The notes beneath the pieces were generated by a model. It ran no database searches. It was not told the DNA's origin and was given only the letters and a program-made list of their open reading frames with translations. The translations under genes and the position numbers were made by a program. DNA of 64,000 nucleotides, taken from positions 124,001 to 188,000 of the forward strand of contig JAJZYX010000001.1 of assembly GCA_021797855.1 (NCBI GenBank). The letters run 5' to 3'. The stretch comes from Thermoplasmata archaeon (GTDB lineage: Archaea > Thermoplasmatota > Thermoplasmata > Thermoplasmatales > GCA-001856825). Numbering within the stretch: the first letter of the stretch is position 1; the number at the start of each line of letters is the position of its first letter. Shown here in pieces: positions 16,655-24,883 of the stretch.

Positions 16655-18063
16655 TGTCAATCTTTGGTAATTATGACTATCTCTGGAACGTGTTCATCCT
16701 ATTCTTGGGGGCGTTTCTGGCACTCTTTTCAAGCACGGTCACCGAGAGGAGATCAATGATGGTGATTATTGGCTCGGCAACCGTAGTCGTTTCTCTGATA
16801 TTCACCCTGCTGGTGAATTATCCAGGCATACAGGTCGGAAGCCGCATCTTCCTTTCCGGATTCTCGAAACTCTTCTTCATAGCCATCCTGATACCTGGCC
16901 TCCTTTCGGTAATAGGAATGTCGAAGAATCCCGAAACTCCGAGGCCGGGCCTCATGATCTTCGTGTTCCTCATATCCCTAGGCTTTATGCTGCTTGCAAT
17001 ATCCACCTATAACCTCCTGTTCATATTTGTTGCATTTGAGGGGGTGTCGATTCCGACGTATGTGCTTGCCGCTTACGGCAAATCAAACTCGGAACTTGAG
17101 GCTGCGATAAAGTATTTCGTTATAGGTGCATTTTCCACCGGACTCATCATCTTTGGAATATCATTATACTACGTTTCCACCGGTAGCCTGGATCTGGGGG
17201 CGGTGGCAGGATTCCACAACGTTTACTTCCTCGCCATGGGGCTCCTTGTCTTCGGATTCGGGTTCAAACTTGCAGTTTTCCCCCTCCACGGGTGGGCGAT
17301 CGACACATATACCGGAACTTCTAACCCAGTCTCTTCTTACCTCAGCACGAGCTCAAAGATCATGACCCTCGTAGTCCTCTTTAACCTCTTCTTCACATCT
17401 CCACTATTCTTTGGCTACTTGAAGGTGGTCTTTGCCATCATCGCCATTCTTACCATGACTTTCGGCAACGTTGTTGCAATATCCCAGAACAACGTGAAGA
17501 GGATGCTTGCATATTCCTCCATAGCCCAGGCCGGTTACCTTTCCATAGTATTCCTGGTGGCAGGAACTGCAGCGGTCACACTTGCAGCCATCAGCCTTTT
17601 CATGTATGCGCTGGCTTACGGATTTATGAAGGCGGGTTCTTTCCTTGCCTTGGAGGGCTTGGGAAACTATGACATAGATGGGTTCTCCGGAATGTGGAAA
17701 AAAAGCCATGCATTCGCCGTTTCGTTCTCGATACTCCTCCTATCACTTGCAGGTTTCCCAGGCACTCTGGGCTTCATCGGCAAATACTTCCTCTTCCTTT
17801 CCGTTCTCTCCACAGGAACGCCCCTCGCATATCTGGTTGTAATAGTTTCTGTAATAAACTCGGTTGTTTCGTTCTACTACTACGGACGGGTCATAATGTA
17901 CATGTTCTGGAAGGAAGGAACTGGTGAGAAGGTGAGGGACAACTACATCCTTTACGCATCTGCATTCCTGACGGTCCTGTTCGGAGTGCTTTATTTCCTC
18001 GTATACTCGTACGCCCAATCCGTCCTTCCCGCTCTAGCCACATACCTTTCGGGGGGGTTGTAG
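16654..18063 (+). CDS. nuoN: Complex I antiporter subunit NuoN
   Basis: Antiporter-type subunit of 469 aa, about 14 helices. FVAFEGVSIPTYVLAAY carries the helix-5 Glu; FKLAVFPLHGWAIDTYTG and NNVKRMLAYSSIAQAGY are the usual NuoN motifs. ATG 16654 lies 7 nt behind GAGGTG; GTG 16651 immediately before it is an alternative. The stop TAG directly abuts the next ATG, so two more genes belong to the transcript. Confidence 0.93.
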   Translation: MSIFGNYDYLWNVFILFLGAFLALFSSTVTERRSMMVIIGSATVVVSLIFTLLVNYPGIQVGSRIFLSGFSKLFFIAILIPGLLSVIGMSKNPETPRPGLMIFVFLISLGFMLLAISTYNLLFIFVAFEGVSIPTYVLAAYGKSNSELEAAIKYFVIGAFSTGLIIFGISLYYVSTGSLDLGAVAGFHNVYFLAMGLLVFGFGFKLAVFPLHGWAIDTYTGTSNPVSSYLSTSSKIMTLVVLFNLFFTSPLFFGYLKVVFAIIAILTMTFGNVVAISQNNVKRMLAYSSIAQAGYLSIVFLVAGTAAVTLAAISLFMYALAYGFMKAGSFLALEGLGNYDIDGFSGMWKKSHAFAVSFSILLLSLAGFPGTLGFIGKYFLFLSVLSTGTPLAYLVVIVSVINSVVSFYYYGRVIMYMFWKEGTGEKVRDNYILYASAFLTVLFGVLYFLVYSYAQSVLPALATYLSGGL

Positions 18064-18363
18064 ATGTTGGAACTGGCCTATTTTCAGATGTACGAGACTG
18101 AAATGATCGGGGGAGAGGTTGCCAGGGCAGTTCATTTCCTGGAAAGGGCCTCGAAGGGCAAGGGGTTTTACTCTGAGATTTCTAAAATTCTCTTGAATGC
18201 AGTGAGGCAGCACAAGGAGCCGGAGGCCGTGAAGGATGAAATCCTAAAGGTGGAAGGCGACCAGAAGGAGAAGCTGGCGATATACCTTCGCTTCCTCTAT
18301 TCAATAAATAGATACGATGTCGCGTACCCGAAGTACGATTCGAAGAGGTGCGATGACAGATGA
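18064..18363 (+). CDS. Uncharacterised soluble protein encoded directly behind nuoN
   Basis: A 99-aa protein, start codon immediately after the nuoN stop. It is charged, has no signal peptide or transmembrane segment and looks largely helical: helix-like stretches at about 12-32, 36-50, 54-68 and 70-84, with a basic Lys-Arg-Asp tail. No family is recognised. Its 4-nt overlap with the next gene and lack of spacing from nuoN make it a candidate accessory or assembly factor of the NuoEFG-less complex I, but this rests on position only. Confidence 0.65.
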   Translation: MLELAYFQMYETEMIGGEVARAVHFLERASKGKGFYSEISKILLNAVRQHKEPEAVKDEILKVEGDQKEKLAIYLRFLYSINRYDVAYPKYDSKRCDDR

Positions 18364-18569
18364 CAGAAGATCACGAGTTGCTGCGCGAGCTCAAGAGATA
18401 TGGCGAGGAGATAATATTCTCCGAGGAGAGGAAAAGGATGATGCTGCTGAGCGAACTATGGGACAATTCAAAGTCAAAGCTGATGGAAGATATATCAAAA
18501 AAATACGGGATAGACAGCAGGCAAAAATTTCAGGAGTTCAAGGAAAAGTACAATCTCACCGACTATTGA
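18360..18569 (+). CDS. Uncharacterised small charged protein, last gene of the nuo transcript
   Basis: A 69-aa protein rich in Glu and Lys, predicted helical, without cysteines or membrane segments. ATG 18360 overlaps the preceding stop (ATGA). The last 14 nt overlap the 3' end of a zinc-ribbon gene on the other strand. A longer reading frame in another phase across 18317-18700 is a shadow. No function is assigned; the operon position suggests a link to complex I. Confidence 0.6.
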   Translation: MTEDHELLRELKRYGEEIIFSEERKRMMLLSELWDNSKSKLMEDISKKYGIDSRQKFQEFKEKYNLTDY

Positions 18570-18756
18570 ATGTTTCAAGTGGCCTTACGTTCTTATCGCA
18601 GCTAATCTTCCTCGCTGCCTTCATGTTGCTTTCCATCCAGGTATCAAGATCGCTCTCGCCTCTGAGCCTTATTCTCCTGATCTCCCAGAGACAGTTGTAA
18701 CAGTATAATCCAGAAACAACGACGCTACCGCATATCAGACAGTGGGAAGAAGCCAT
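18556..18756 (-). CDS. Small zinc-ribbon protein
   Basis: A 66-aa protein with C6-x2-C9 and C19-x2-C22, a compact zinc-ribbon knuckle pair, followed by an Arg/Lys-rich helical tail. Its ATG at 18756 lies about 27 nt from the centre of a TATA element, so it fits a leaderless gene. The end overlaps the end of the nuo transcript by 14 nt (tail to tail). A nucleic-acid- or protein-binding role is likely from the fold only; no named family was recognised. Confidence 0.6.
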   Translation of the reverse strand: MASSHCLICGSVVVSGLYCYNCLWEIRRIRLRGESDLDTWMESNMKAARKISCDKNVRPLETFNSR

Positions 18757-18775
18757 TGAATGTGAAAAATTTTCC

Positions 18776-18788
18776 GTTAATAAATTTT
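18776..18788 (-). promoter_or_regulatory. TATA region of the zinc-ribbon gene
   Basis: On the minus strand the AAAATTTATTAAC stretch is centred about 26 nt before the ATG at 18756, giving a leaderless transcript. Confidence 0.45.
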
Positions 18789-18855
18789 GTCTATTTTCCT
18801 TGGGAATTTGAGCGGGCGATCTTCAATCGTTAGATCAAACTTTCGAATGTGCGTC

Positions 18856-19416
18856 TCATAGATCCCTCTCCCCCCATCTCCTTATAAGGTTGTTCTCCAC
18901 GCCCAGGATATCGAGAACCCTGGAAGTCACAAATTTGTAGAGATCGTCCATGCTTTTTGGAAGATGGTAGAAACCTGGACTGGCAGGGAGGATGTAGGCA
19001 CCCGCCTCCGAGAGGGAAAGGAGATTCCTGAGGTGCACTGTGCTTAGCGGCATCTCCCTGAAAACGATTATGAGTTTCCTTCGCTCCTTGAGGGATATTG
19101 AGGCTACCCTGGTCACAAGATTATCAGAAATGCCTGCAGCGATCTTGCCAACAGTGTTCATCGAAGCAGGAGCTATTATGAATGCATCAAACCTATGGGA
19201 GCCAGATGCTACAGGAGAGCTGAAATTGTTATCGTCATATGTTTCATCGGCATAGCGATTCAACTCCTTTTCGCTGAACTTTCCGCCGATTTCATACTTC
19301 GCCACATCAATTGCACCTTTTGAAAGAAGTAAGACCCTCTTAGGAGGGAGATTCTTCAGGATATCAACACCGTAAGCTATCCCCGAAGCCCCGGTAATTG
19401 CCAGTACGTATTCCAT
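18856..19416 (-). CDS. ubiX: Flavin prenyltransferase UbiX
   Basis: A 186-aa protein of the UbiX/Pad1 family, which joins a dimethylallyl unit to FMN to make prenylated FMN, cofactor of UbiD-type decarboxylases. The N-terminal ITGASG loop, SSPVASGS, PASMNTVGKIAAGISDNL and REMPLSTVHLRN are all present and correspond to the FMN- and prenyl-phosphate-binding loops. It lies 19 nt downstream of the polyprenyl synthase on the same strand. No UbiD partner is in the window. A role in quinone synthesis is an inference from these neighbours and from the UbiA gene at 45.4 kb. Confidence 0.92.
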   Translation of the reverse strand: MEYVLAITGASGIAYGVDILKNLPPKRVLLLSKGAIDVAKYEIGGKFSEKELNRYADETYDDNNFSSPVASGSHRFDAFIIAPASMNTVGKIAAGISDNLVTRVASISLKERRKLIIVFREMPLSTVHLRNLLSLSEAGAYILPASPGFYHLPKSMDDLYKFVTSRVLDILGVENNLIRRWGERDL

Positions 19417-19435
19417 AAGTTAGCATTAGGAGAAG

Positions 19436-20335
19436 CTATAGAAATTTTCTTAGGTCAGACTCGCTAAAATAGGTAGAGATTATCTTTTTTATGTAATTCA
19501 CCTTCTCGAACGCAGAGAGTTCCTGGATTGCTTCATTTACTTCCTTCGTCATCATCCTTATTGATTTCTCAACCGCATCAATTTTACTCATTCCCTCTCT
19601 CTCGAACACTGAAACAATGTTTGGCCTGTTAAACTTCTTGTCGTCATTTCCAGGTCTCTTTCCTAGTTCATAGGAGCCTATGGAATTGATCACATCATCC
19701 CTTATCTGGAATGCAATTCCCAGGTGCTCTCCTGCACTAAGAAGACCCCCTATGACGTTATCCCCCATTTTCTCGCTAATTGCCGCTATACCAATTGATG
19801 TGGAAATCAGTGAGGCTGTCTTCTTCTTTGCAATTTCCAGATAATTCTTGAGCGTCATATCGACCCTTTTTCTTTGGGTGCAGAAATCCATTGACTCGCC
19901 GTCACACATTAGGAATGCTGATTCCGCTATCTTTTTCACCACATCTTCCCCGTATGCGGAAGAGAGAGCCACGGCCCTCGCTATGAGAGCATCGCCCGCA
20001 AGAATCGCATTTTCAGTACCGTACTTCTTGTGGACCGTCTCTACCCCCCTTCTCATCTCGTCCTTGTCTATGATGTCGTCGTGAATCAGGGAAGAAATGT
20101 GGAGGTATTCTATAGCGATCGCAAGGTTGACAAATTTCAAGGAGTTGAGGCCCACAGACTCGGCCCCGACGAATACAAGGGTAGGTCTAAGCAGCTTCCC
20201 GTTGATATTAAGTAAATGGAAGGTTGCCTTTTCAAGGTTAGGGCTGGAGAATTTCCAGTAAAATTTTCCACTTAGGTCGTTCTTTACCTCCTGAAGAGCA
20301 ACCGTTGAATTTTCGCTGATATGAAGCATATTCAT
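19436..20335 (-). CDS. Trans-polyprenyl diphosphate synthase (GGPP-type or longer)
   Basis: A 299-aa prenyl-chain elongating enzyme. KLLRPTL precedes the first aspartate-rich motif D86-D87-I-I-D90; the second region reads QIRDDVIN, with Asn in place of the last Asp. The fifth residue before the first Asp is Ser (S81), a small residue, which by the usual rule excludes a farnesyl-only product and points to geranylgeranyl or longer chains for ether lipids or a quinone tail. It is upstream of ubiX in an apparent operon. Start ATG 20335; ATG 20329 is also possible. Confidence 0.9.
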   Translation of the reverse strand: MNMLHISENSTVALQEVKNDLSGKFYWKFSSPNLEKATFHLLNINGKLLRPTLVFVGAESVGLNSLKFVNLAIAIEYLHISSLIHDDIIDKDEMRRGVETVHKKYGTENAILAGDALIARAVALSSAYGEDVVKKIAESAFLMCDGESMDFCTQRKRVDMTLKNYLEIAKKKTASLISTSIGIAAISEKMGDNVIGGLLSAGEHLGIAFQIRDDVINSIGSYELGKRPGNDDKKFNRPNIVSVFEREGMSKIDAVEKSIRMMTKEVNEAIQELSAFEKVNYIKKIISTYFSESDLRKFL

Positions 20336-20396
20336 AGCTATTCCTTTATCACAACAAAATAGTTAAATATTGTCTGATTAGGTGTCTGAATCCTCA

Positions 20397-21191
20397 ATGG
20401 AAGTTGAAGTTAAAAAACTTGAGGGATGGTTCGAAAAACAGAGGCTCATGAAGATCCTGAAGAGCGACTACGATAACTTCTACATGCTCTTCGACCTAGA
20501 TAACTTCAATTTCCTGCTTGGGAACAGTTCATTTTTATATGTCAAGACGAATAATGAGATCACTGGAGTTCTGCTGAACTACTATCATTCTACTGGTATC
20601 AAGGACATTTGGGTGTACGGAGATAACGGATCAGTCAAGACGCTACTGTCCTATGTTGACAAGAGCACGTCTGTCATACATCTTAGATTCAACAACAACC
20701 TTGAATTATTCAAGGATGCACCTAACATTTACGGGGAGTACTGCATGGTACACGAGAGACCCCGTGGAAAACGTGACGAAAATGTGAAGCTACTGACGCA
20801 GGACAGGTATGTGCAATATGGGAAGCTGATGTCACAGTGGGAAAACACAAGATTTAAAACTATGGACCTTGAGGAGTTCAGGGGCCTCCTCAATTACAGC
20901 ACTGTTTTTGGTTACTTCGTTGGAGAAGAGCTAGTAAGTGCAGCCACTCTAGGTGCTGTATGGAAGGACTGGTTTGTAATCTCGTCGGTTTTCACAGACC
21001 CTGCGCACAGAAACAAGGGATACGCCCAGAAGCTCATATCGTCAATGCTGGACCAGTACAGTAATCTAGATAAGGCCATACTCTTCGTAAACAAGAACAA
21101 TGCGCCTGCGATCAGGGCATATTCAAAATTGGGATTCAAACTGTTCTCTGAAGACCTTTGGGTGGATTACGGGACAGGCCTGGTGCCCTGA
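20397..21191 (+). CDS. GNAT-family N-acetyltransferase
   Basis: A 264-aa protein. The C-terminal part has the GNAT acetyl-CoA site: FVISSVFTDPAHRNKGYAQKL, with the R/Q-x-x-G-x-A/G loop (RNKGYA), then FVNKNNAPAIRAYSKLGF, the typical beta5-alpha4 end. The N-terminal half is a diverged GNAT-like or FR47-like region. ATG 20397 is preferred to GTG 20382 because a TTAAATAT element near 20366 puts the transcript start near 20392. The substrate is unknown. The end overlaps the Ta0938-like gene on the other strand by 25 nt. Confidence 0.8.
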   Translation: MEVEVKKLEGWFEKQRLMKILKSDYDNFYMLFDLDNFNFLLGNSSFLYVKTNNEITGVLLNYYHSTGIKDIWVYGDNGSVKTLLSYVDKSTSVIHLRFNNNLELFKDAPNIYGEYCMVHERPRGKRDENVKLLTQDRYVQYGKLMSQWENTRFKTMDLEEFRGLLNYSTVFGYFVGEELVSAATLGAVWKDWFVISSVFTDPAHRNKGYAQKLISSMLDQYSNLDKAILFVNKNNAPAIRAYSKLGFKLFSEDLWVDYGTGLVP

Positions 21192-21478
21192 CCCTTTACT
21201 CTGAATTCCGTTATCCTTCCATCTTCGTGCCTGAAGAAATATTCCAGTCTGCTGTTCCCGCTGGTGGCGACACATTCCCTCCCTTTCGAATAATTACCGC
21301 TAATAGATACTGAATCGACCTTCTTCCATCCAGTTTCCTTCTCCACTCTTTTGATCATATTTTCGAATGCGTCCGCACAGATGGAACAGCAGAAAAACAT
21401 GTTATCACCCTCAATCTCTCTCCAGTAGTCGCCCCACGTCGCATCGCAGAGAGCACAGCCATCATAGTTCCTTTTCAT
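21167..21478 (-). CDS. Ta0938-like zinc-binding protein
   Basis: A 103-aa protein with C8-x2-C11, C30-C31 and C34 in an arrangement expected for a treble-clef/zinc-ribbon site; CALCDATWG and FFCCSICADAFENM are the core motifs. I recognise it as resembling Thermoplasma Ta0938, a structurally studied protein of unknown function. ATG 21478 is chosen, with GAGGGGGAG upstream; a start at 21505 would lie deeper in the upstream gene. It overlaps that gene by 17 nt, so the two are translated from one transcript. Confidence 0.72.
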   Translation of the reverse strand: MKRNYDGCALCDATWGDYWREIEGDNMFFCCSICADAFENMIKRVEKETGWKKVDSVSISGNYSKGRECVATSGNSRLEYFFRHEDGRITEFRVKGQGTRPVP

Positions 21479-22358
21479 ACATTCTCCCCCTCTCATATCT
21501 GGCATTTAGATAATCGTAAAAATAGTCCGCGGACCTCAGGAAATATGACTGAACTTCTGTTCCCATTTCATATTCCGTAGCGTATTTGTCAATCAACCGG
21601 AGCGCATCACCTGAATGGTACTGGTCTGCATAGTAACCGGCCATCAGAAACCTCGCAGTCTCCTTAGAAACCTCACCTTCAAGTATCTCGTGCCTGAAAT
21701 ATGCATATTTGGCCCCGTACTGTTTCACATTCCTATCTGCGATAAGTTCCAGGGAATGCATAGAAACCATTGCATCGAGCCAGTGTGCTGAACTGCTTAC
21801 TTTATTCAAGAAATTTAGTTCTTTAACTGTCGCAGGAAGTGGGTGGGAGGAGATTACCCTATCCCTCTTAAGCCCTACAGACTCACCCATCCTGAGTAGG
21901 AGTTCGAAGTGCGGCGGCTGGCCATTTAGCCCGAAATATTCCTCTGAAATATTGTCAAATTCGAACTTTTGTACCTCGAAGAAATCGGTCCGTGCGATGA
22001 TAAACGCACAAGACTTGACCCATTGTTGCAGGAAGTGATAGTGTTCTGTAACGTATCCCATTATGGTGTACTTGGTCGGATGCTGCATTTCCAAAACAAA
22101 TATGTTTGGGTTATCAGAAAAGAACCGTTCTACAAACCTCTTCTTTATCCACGCGGATAACCCTCCAGAAGAGGCGTCGTAGTATTCTTCAAGTTTCTTG
22201 GTCAGGATGTCTAACGGAACTCTTTCTTTTGATATTTCGCGATTCAGCCACATAATGTGTTTGGAGTCGCTAATCTTGGCCTTCGAGTAGAAGTGTGATG
22301 ACATAGTGGAAATTTCATTGTCTGGAAACTCTTCTTCACATACAGGGCAAATATTCAT
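21462..22358 (-). CDS. Zinc-finger protein with a haem-oxygenase/TENA/PqqC-like helical domain
   Basis: A 298-aa protein. The N-terminus has C4-x2-C7 and H22, a likely partial zinc finger. Residues about 95-290 look like the all-helical PqqC/TenA/haem-oxygenase-like fold: YVTEHYHFLQQWVKSCAFIIAR (trimmed core E105, H108), a HFELLLRMGESVGL stretch (E152), HSLELIAD (E204), YFRHE (H223) and DQYH (D245, H248). These could ligate a di-iron site, but the clean HxxxDxxH of the oxidase subfamily is not present, so the enzymatic role is open. It forms a transcription unit with the Ta0938-like gene and has an AT-rich promoter near 22390. Confidence 0.62.
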   Translation of the reverse strand: MNICPVCEEEFPDNEISTMSSHFYSKAKISDSKHIMWLNREISKERVPLDILTKKLEEYYDASSGGLSAWIKKRFVERFFSDNPNIFVLEMQHPTKYTIMGYVTEHYHFLQQWVKSCAFIIARTDFFEVQKFEFDNISEEYFGLNGQPPHFELLLRMGESVGLKRDRVISSHPLPATVKELNFLNKVSSSAHWLDAMVSMHSLELIADRNVKQYGAKYAYFRHEILEGEVSKETARFLMAGYYADQYHSGDALRLIDKYATEYEMGTEVQSYFLRSADYFYDYLNARYERGRMYEKEL

Positions 22359-22460
22359 GCAAGGTTTCAGAGGTAAGTCAATTAATAAATTTGTCGTCTC
22401 TCTGAAATTTACCTAGGGGTATTCGATTGCTTGCTTTATTTCTAGTTGAATAATAAATGG

Positions 22461-22469
22461 AAATATATT
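22461..22469 (+). promoter_or_regulatory. TATA box of tRNA-Leu
   Basis: AAATATATT lies 39-47 nt before the mature tRNA, leaving a short 5' leader for RNase P. Confidence 0.45.
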
Positions 22470-22507
22470 CATGGAAGACGTTAAATCCTTACATTCATCA
22501 ACATCTA

Positions 22508-22592
22508 GCGGAGGTTGCCGAGCCAGGTCAAAGGTGGCAGATTTAGGGTCTGCTCCCGAAGGGGTTCGCCGGTTCGAATCCGGCCCTCCGCA
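22508..22592 (+). tRNA. tRNA-Leu (anticodon TAG)
   Basis: Cloverleaf of 85 nt: acceptor GCGGAGG pairs with CCTCCGC followed by A73; anticodon stem GCAGA/TCTGC closes the loop TTTAGGG with anticodon TAG; a long variable arm (class II, TCCCGAAGGGG region) and the T arm GCCGG-TTCGAAT-CCGGC are present. No intron and no encoded CCA are seen. Confidence 0.97.
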
Positions 22593-22805
22593 CTGTAGCC
22601 TATAGATCGATGGTAGACTGCATTTATTTATCCTTTACTCAGGTCAGCCTGAAGTTTAGAGAATACCCTTCATTGACGAGCTTAAAATAGGACCTAACTG
22701 TTTCTTCTAATCTAACGCGACAACTGCAAGGGAAGTGGAAGAACTTAGGACAAATTCCTCCTTAAATCTAGGGGAAACTCGGCTTTAACGAGAAGAACGG
22801 GAGCC

Positions 22806-23315
22806 TCATTTAGTAATGTACTGATCCTCCTCCGCTAAATTAATTGCATTTGAGTAGTCAAAATCTTTAATCACGCTATAAATTTGCCTCGTATCAGTCC
22901 TCTCAATCTCATTTATGTTATATAGCCTGTCAAGTATGGATAGGTACTCTGTTCTATTTTTGTAGACGGCAAATACTATGAAATCTATGTCCCCACTTAC
23001 GTTATAGACTGAAAGAATTCCTGGAAGGCTCCTCAGTTTCTCTCCAAGATTCTCAACGTAATTAAGCCCGTATTTGCCCCTCACAAGGATAACTACGGGG
23101 TAGTCTAGGTTGCATCTTTCCAGATTCAATGAAGCCTTTACTCCGCTCACCATCCCGCTCTTAACGAGGAGTTTTCTTCGCTTGCTTATTGCAGATGCTG
23201 AAAATATACCAATCTTCTTTCCAAGTTGAGAATTTGTCTGCGATGCATCAGTTGTAAGCTGCTTTAACAATCTTATGTCAAATTTGTCTAGCTGTCTTCT
23301 TATGTGAGCCTTCAT
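22806..23315 (-). CDS. Lrp/AsnC-family transcription regulator
   Basis: A 169-aa protein with an N-terminal helix-turn-helix (LGKKIGIFSASAISKRRKLL region) and a C-terminal Lrp ligand-binding/oligomerisation domain containing GDIDFIVFAV. The start is set at ATG 23315: a TATATATTTAAG box centred near 23338 would put the transcript start at about 23312, so the ATG at 23333 would not be transcribed. It is divergent from the APC permease and HisD genes and is a good candidate for their regulator. About 210 nt between tRNA-Leu and this gene show nothing recognisable. Confidence 0.87.
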   Translation of the reverse strand: MKAHIRRQLDKFDIRLLKQLTTDASQTNSQLGKKIGIFSASAISKRRKLLVKSGMVSGVKASLNLERCNLDYPVVILVRGKYGLNYVENLGEKLRSLPGILSVYNVSGDIDFIVFAVYKNRTEYLSILDRLYNINEIERTDTRQIYSVIKDFDYSNAINLAEEDQYITK

Positions 23316-23427
23316 AGGAACATGATTATTCATATATATTTAAGTCTAGGTAATTTTCTTTCCAAAAATCTTAGATTGATGACTGTAAATTTCCTAAACA
23401 CGTGATTTCAGAAACTTCTAAACACTC

Positions 23428-23434
23428 TTATATA
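23428..23434 (+). promoter_or_regulatory. TATA box of the permease-hisD unit
   Basis: TTATATA is centred 27 nt before the permease ATG at 23458, predicting a leaderless transcript. Confidence 0.6.
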
Positions 23435-23457
23435 GTACTTCTATCATCTCAACTCTC

Positions 23458-24876
23458 ATGGTTGTTGAAGATTCTCAACCACGTCTCAAAAGCAACGTCG
23501 GGGGCCTCTGGCTGGGTGTTTTTCAGAGCTTATCTTTTGTTGCCCCTGCTGCTACTGCAGCTTCATTCTATGTTGTTGAAGCAGGAATCCTTGGAGCTTC
23601 TCTGCCAATTACATACGTGATAGCCGTCATTGGAGTGCTGTCTGCCATGTACATGAACTACTCATTCTCCAAGAGAATGTCCCATGCGGGTGGGTATTAT
23701 GCATATGTCTCCAAGGGTTTCGGGCCTAGGTTTGGAATTTTTACGTCCTGGTTGTACTTCTTTAATTTGATCGGCGCAGTGAGCGGCTTCTCGATACTAT
23801 TCTTCGCCGGGGTCCTGTGGCCTATCGTACCTGGACTCTCTTCTAATCCATTTGGATGGATTCCCTTGATGTTCATTCCATTCCTTGTTATTACCCTGTT
23901 ACTTCTGAGCGGCCTGAAACCCTCTCTATTTTACACAATGATTGGTGGGGTACTTGAAGTGGTATTTCTGGTCGTCATCTCGTTAATAATAATCGTGAAG
24001 GTCGGACCTTCAAACACCTTTGTTCCATTCACTTTCACAGGACATAGCTTCAGTCAGATTGGACTTGCTACTGTATATGCCATTCTAGGTTATGTTGGAG
24101 TGGGTTCAGTCATAACTTTGTCGGAGGAAATGAAGCAACCAAAAAAGACAGTTCCGAAAGCCATTCTTGTGGCAATCGGTATGTCAGCGGCGGCTTATAT
24201 AATTAGCACCTACGCCTTTACGGTTGGCTGGGGCATTAACAACATGGGGAACTTTGCGTCAACCTCAAATCCTGGTTTCGTAGTCGTTGAACGGTATGGA
24301 GGGCCTATAGCGCTTATAATCTTCACAATTCTGACTCTTAACAGTTTCATATCCAACGGTATTGCAGAAGGGAACGCACTGAGCAGAACAGGATTTGCAA
24401 TGGCTAGGGATTCGATAGTGTTCCCGAAGAGCCTGGCCATGGTTGGAAAGAAGACAGGCGCCCCGGTCAGAGTGATTGCCGTAGAGATGGTCATCGTACT
24501 GATAATAGCACTCGTCGGAGGACTAATTTGGGGGCCATTTACTGCTGCAGCTGTGATAGCCACGATGAACGGAGCATCACTCTACTTCGTCCATATTCTG
24601 GCAAACTTCTCTCTTCCAGTATGGGGAAAGAGATCTCTTAAGATGAAGGTCAAGCAGTTGCTTCCATTTGCGGTATTCCCCCTAGTTGCTACTTTCGTCT
24701 ATGCATTCGCAATCTACGGAGTCTTCATTCCGCTACCGTCCTACCCGCTTAATATATCGTCATACTGGGTAATCGCCATTGTTGTGACGGGCATAATCTT
24801 AGCAATAGCCATAGGAAGGAGAAAAACAAAGGAGGACCTAGATAAGGTCGGACAAGAGGCAGGGACATTCGAATGA
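23458..24876 (+). CDS. APC-superfamily amino acid permease
   Basis: A 472-aa integral membrane protein with about 12 helices. The N-terminal LWLGVFQSLSFVAPAATAAS segment contains the unwound helix-1 substrate site typical of APC transporters, and SEEMKQPKKTVPKAIL after helix 6 is the conserved loop of the family. The substrate is an amino acid or amine by family. It lies 7 nt upstream of hisD in the same transcript and opposite an Lrp regulator, which suggests uptake of the compound handled by the HisD enzyme. Confidence 0.87.
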   Translation: MVVEDSQPRLKSNVGGLWLGVFQSLSFVAPAATAASFYVVEAGILGASLPITYVIAVIGVLSAMYMNYSFSKRMSHAGGYYAYVSKGFGPRFGIFTSWLYFFNLIGAVSGFSILFFAGVLWPIVPGLSSNPFGWIPLMFIPFLVITLLLLSGLKPSLFYTMIGGVLEVVFLVVISLIIIVKVGPSNTFVPFTFTGHSFSQIGLATVYAILGYVGVGSVITLSEEMKQPKKTVPKAILVAIGMSAAAYIISTYAFTVGWGINNMGNFASTSNPGFVVVERYGGPIALIIFTILTLNSFISNGIAEGNALSRTGFAMARDSIVFPKSLAMVGKKTGAPVRVIAVEMVIVLIIALVGGLIWGPFTAAAVIATMNGASLYFVHILANFSLPVWGKRSLKMKVKQLLPFAVFPLVATFVYAFAIYGVFIPLPSYPLNISSYWVIAIVVTGIILAIAIGRRKTKEDLDKVGQEAGTFE

Positions 24877-24883
24877 TAGGCGG

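Noticed and set aside
18317-18700. 127-aa plus-strand frame across the end of the nuo transcript
   Set aside because: It runs in another phase through the 69-aa gene, which has a proper ATGA overlap; the sequence beyond is low-quality and overlaps the zinc-ribbon gene.
22593-22805. Spacer after tRNA-Leu, checked for a second RNA gene
   Set aside because: A short TCAGG/CCTGA hairpin is present but no tRNA, box C/D pattern or conserved fold was recognisable.
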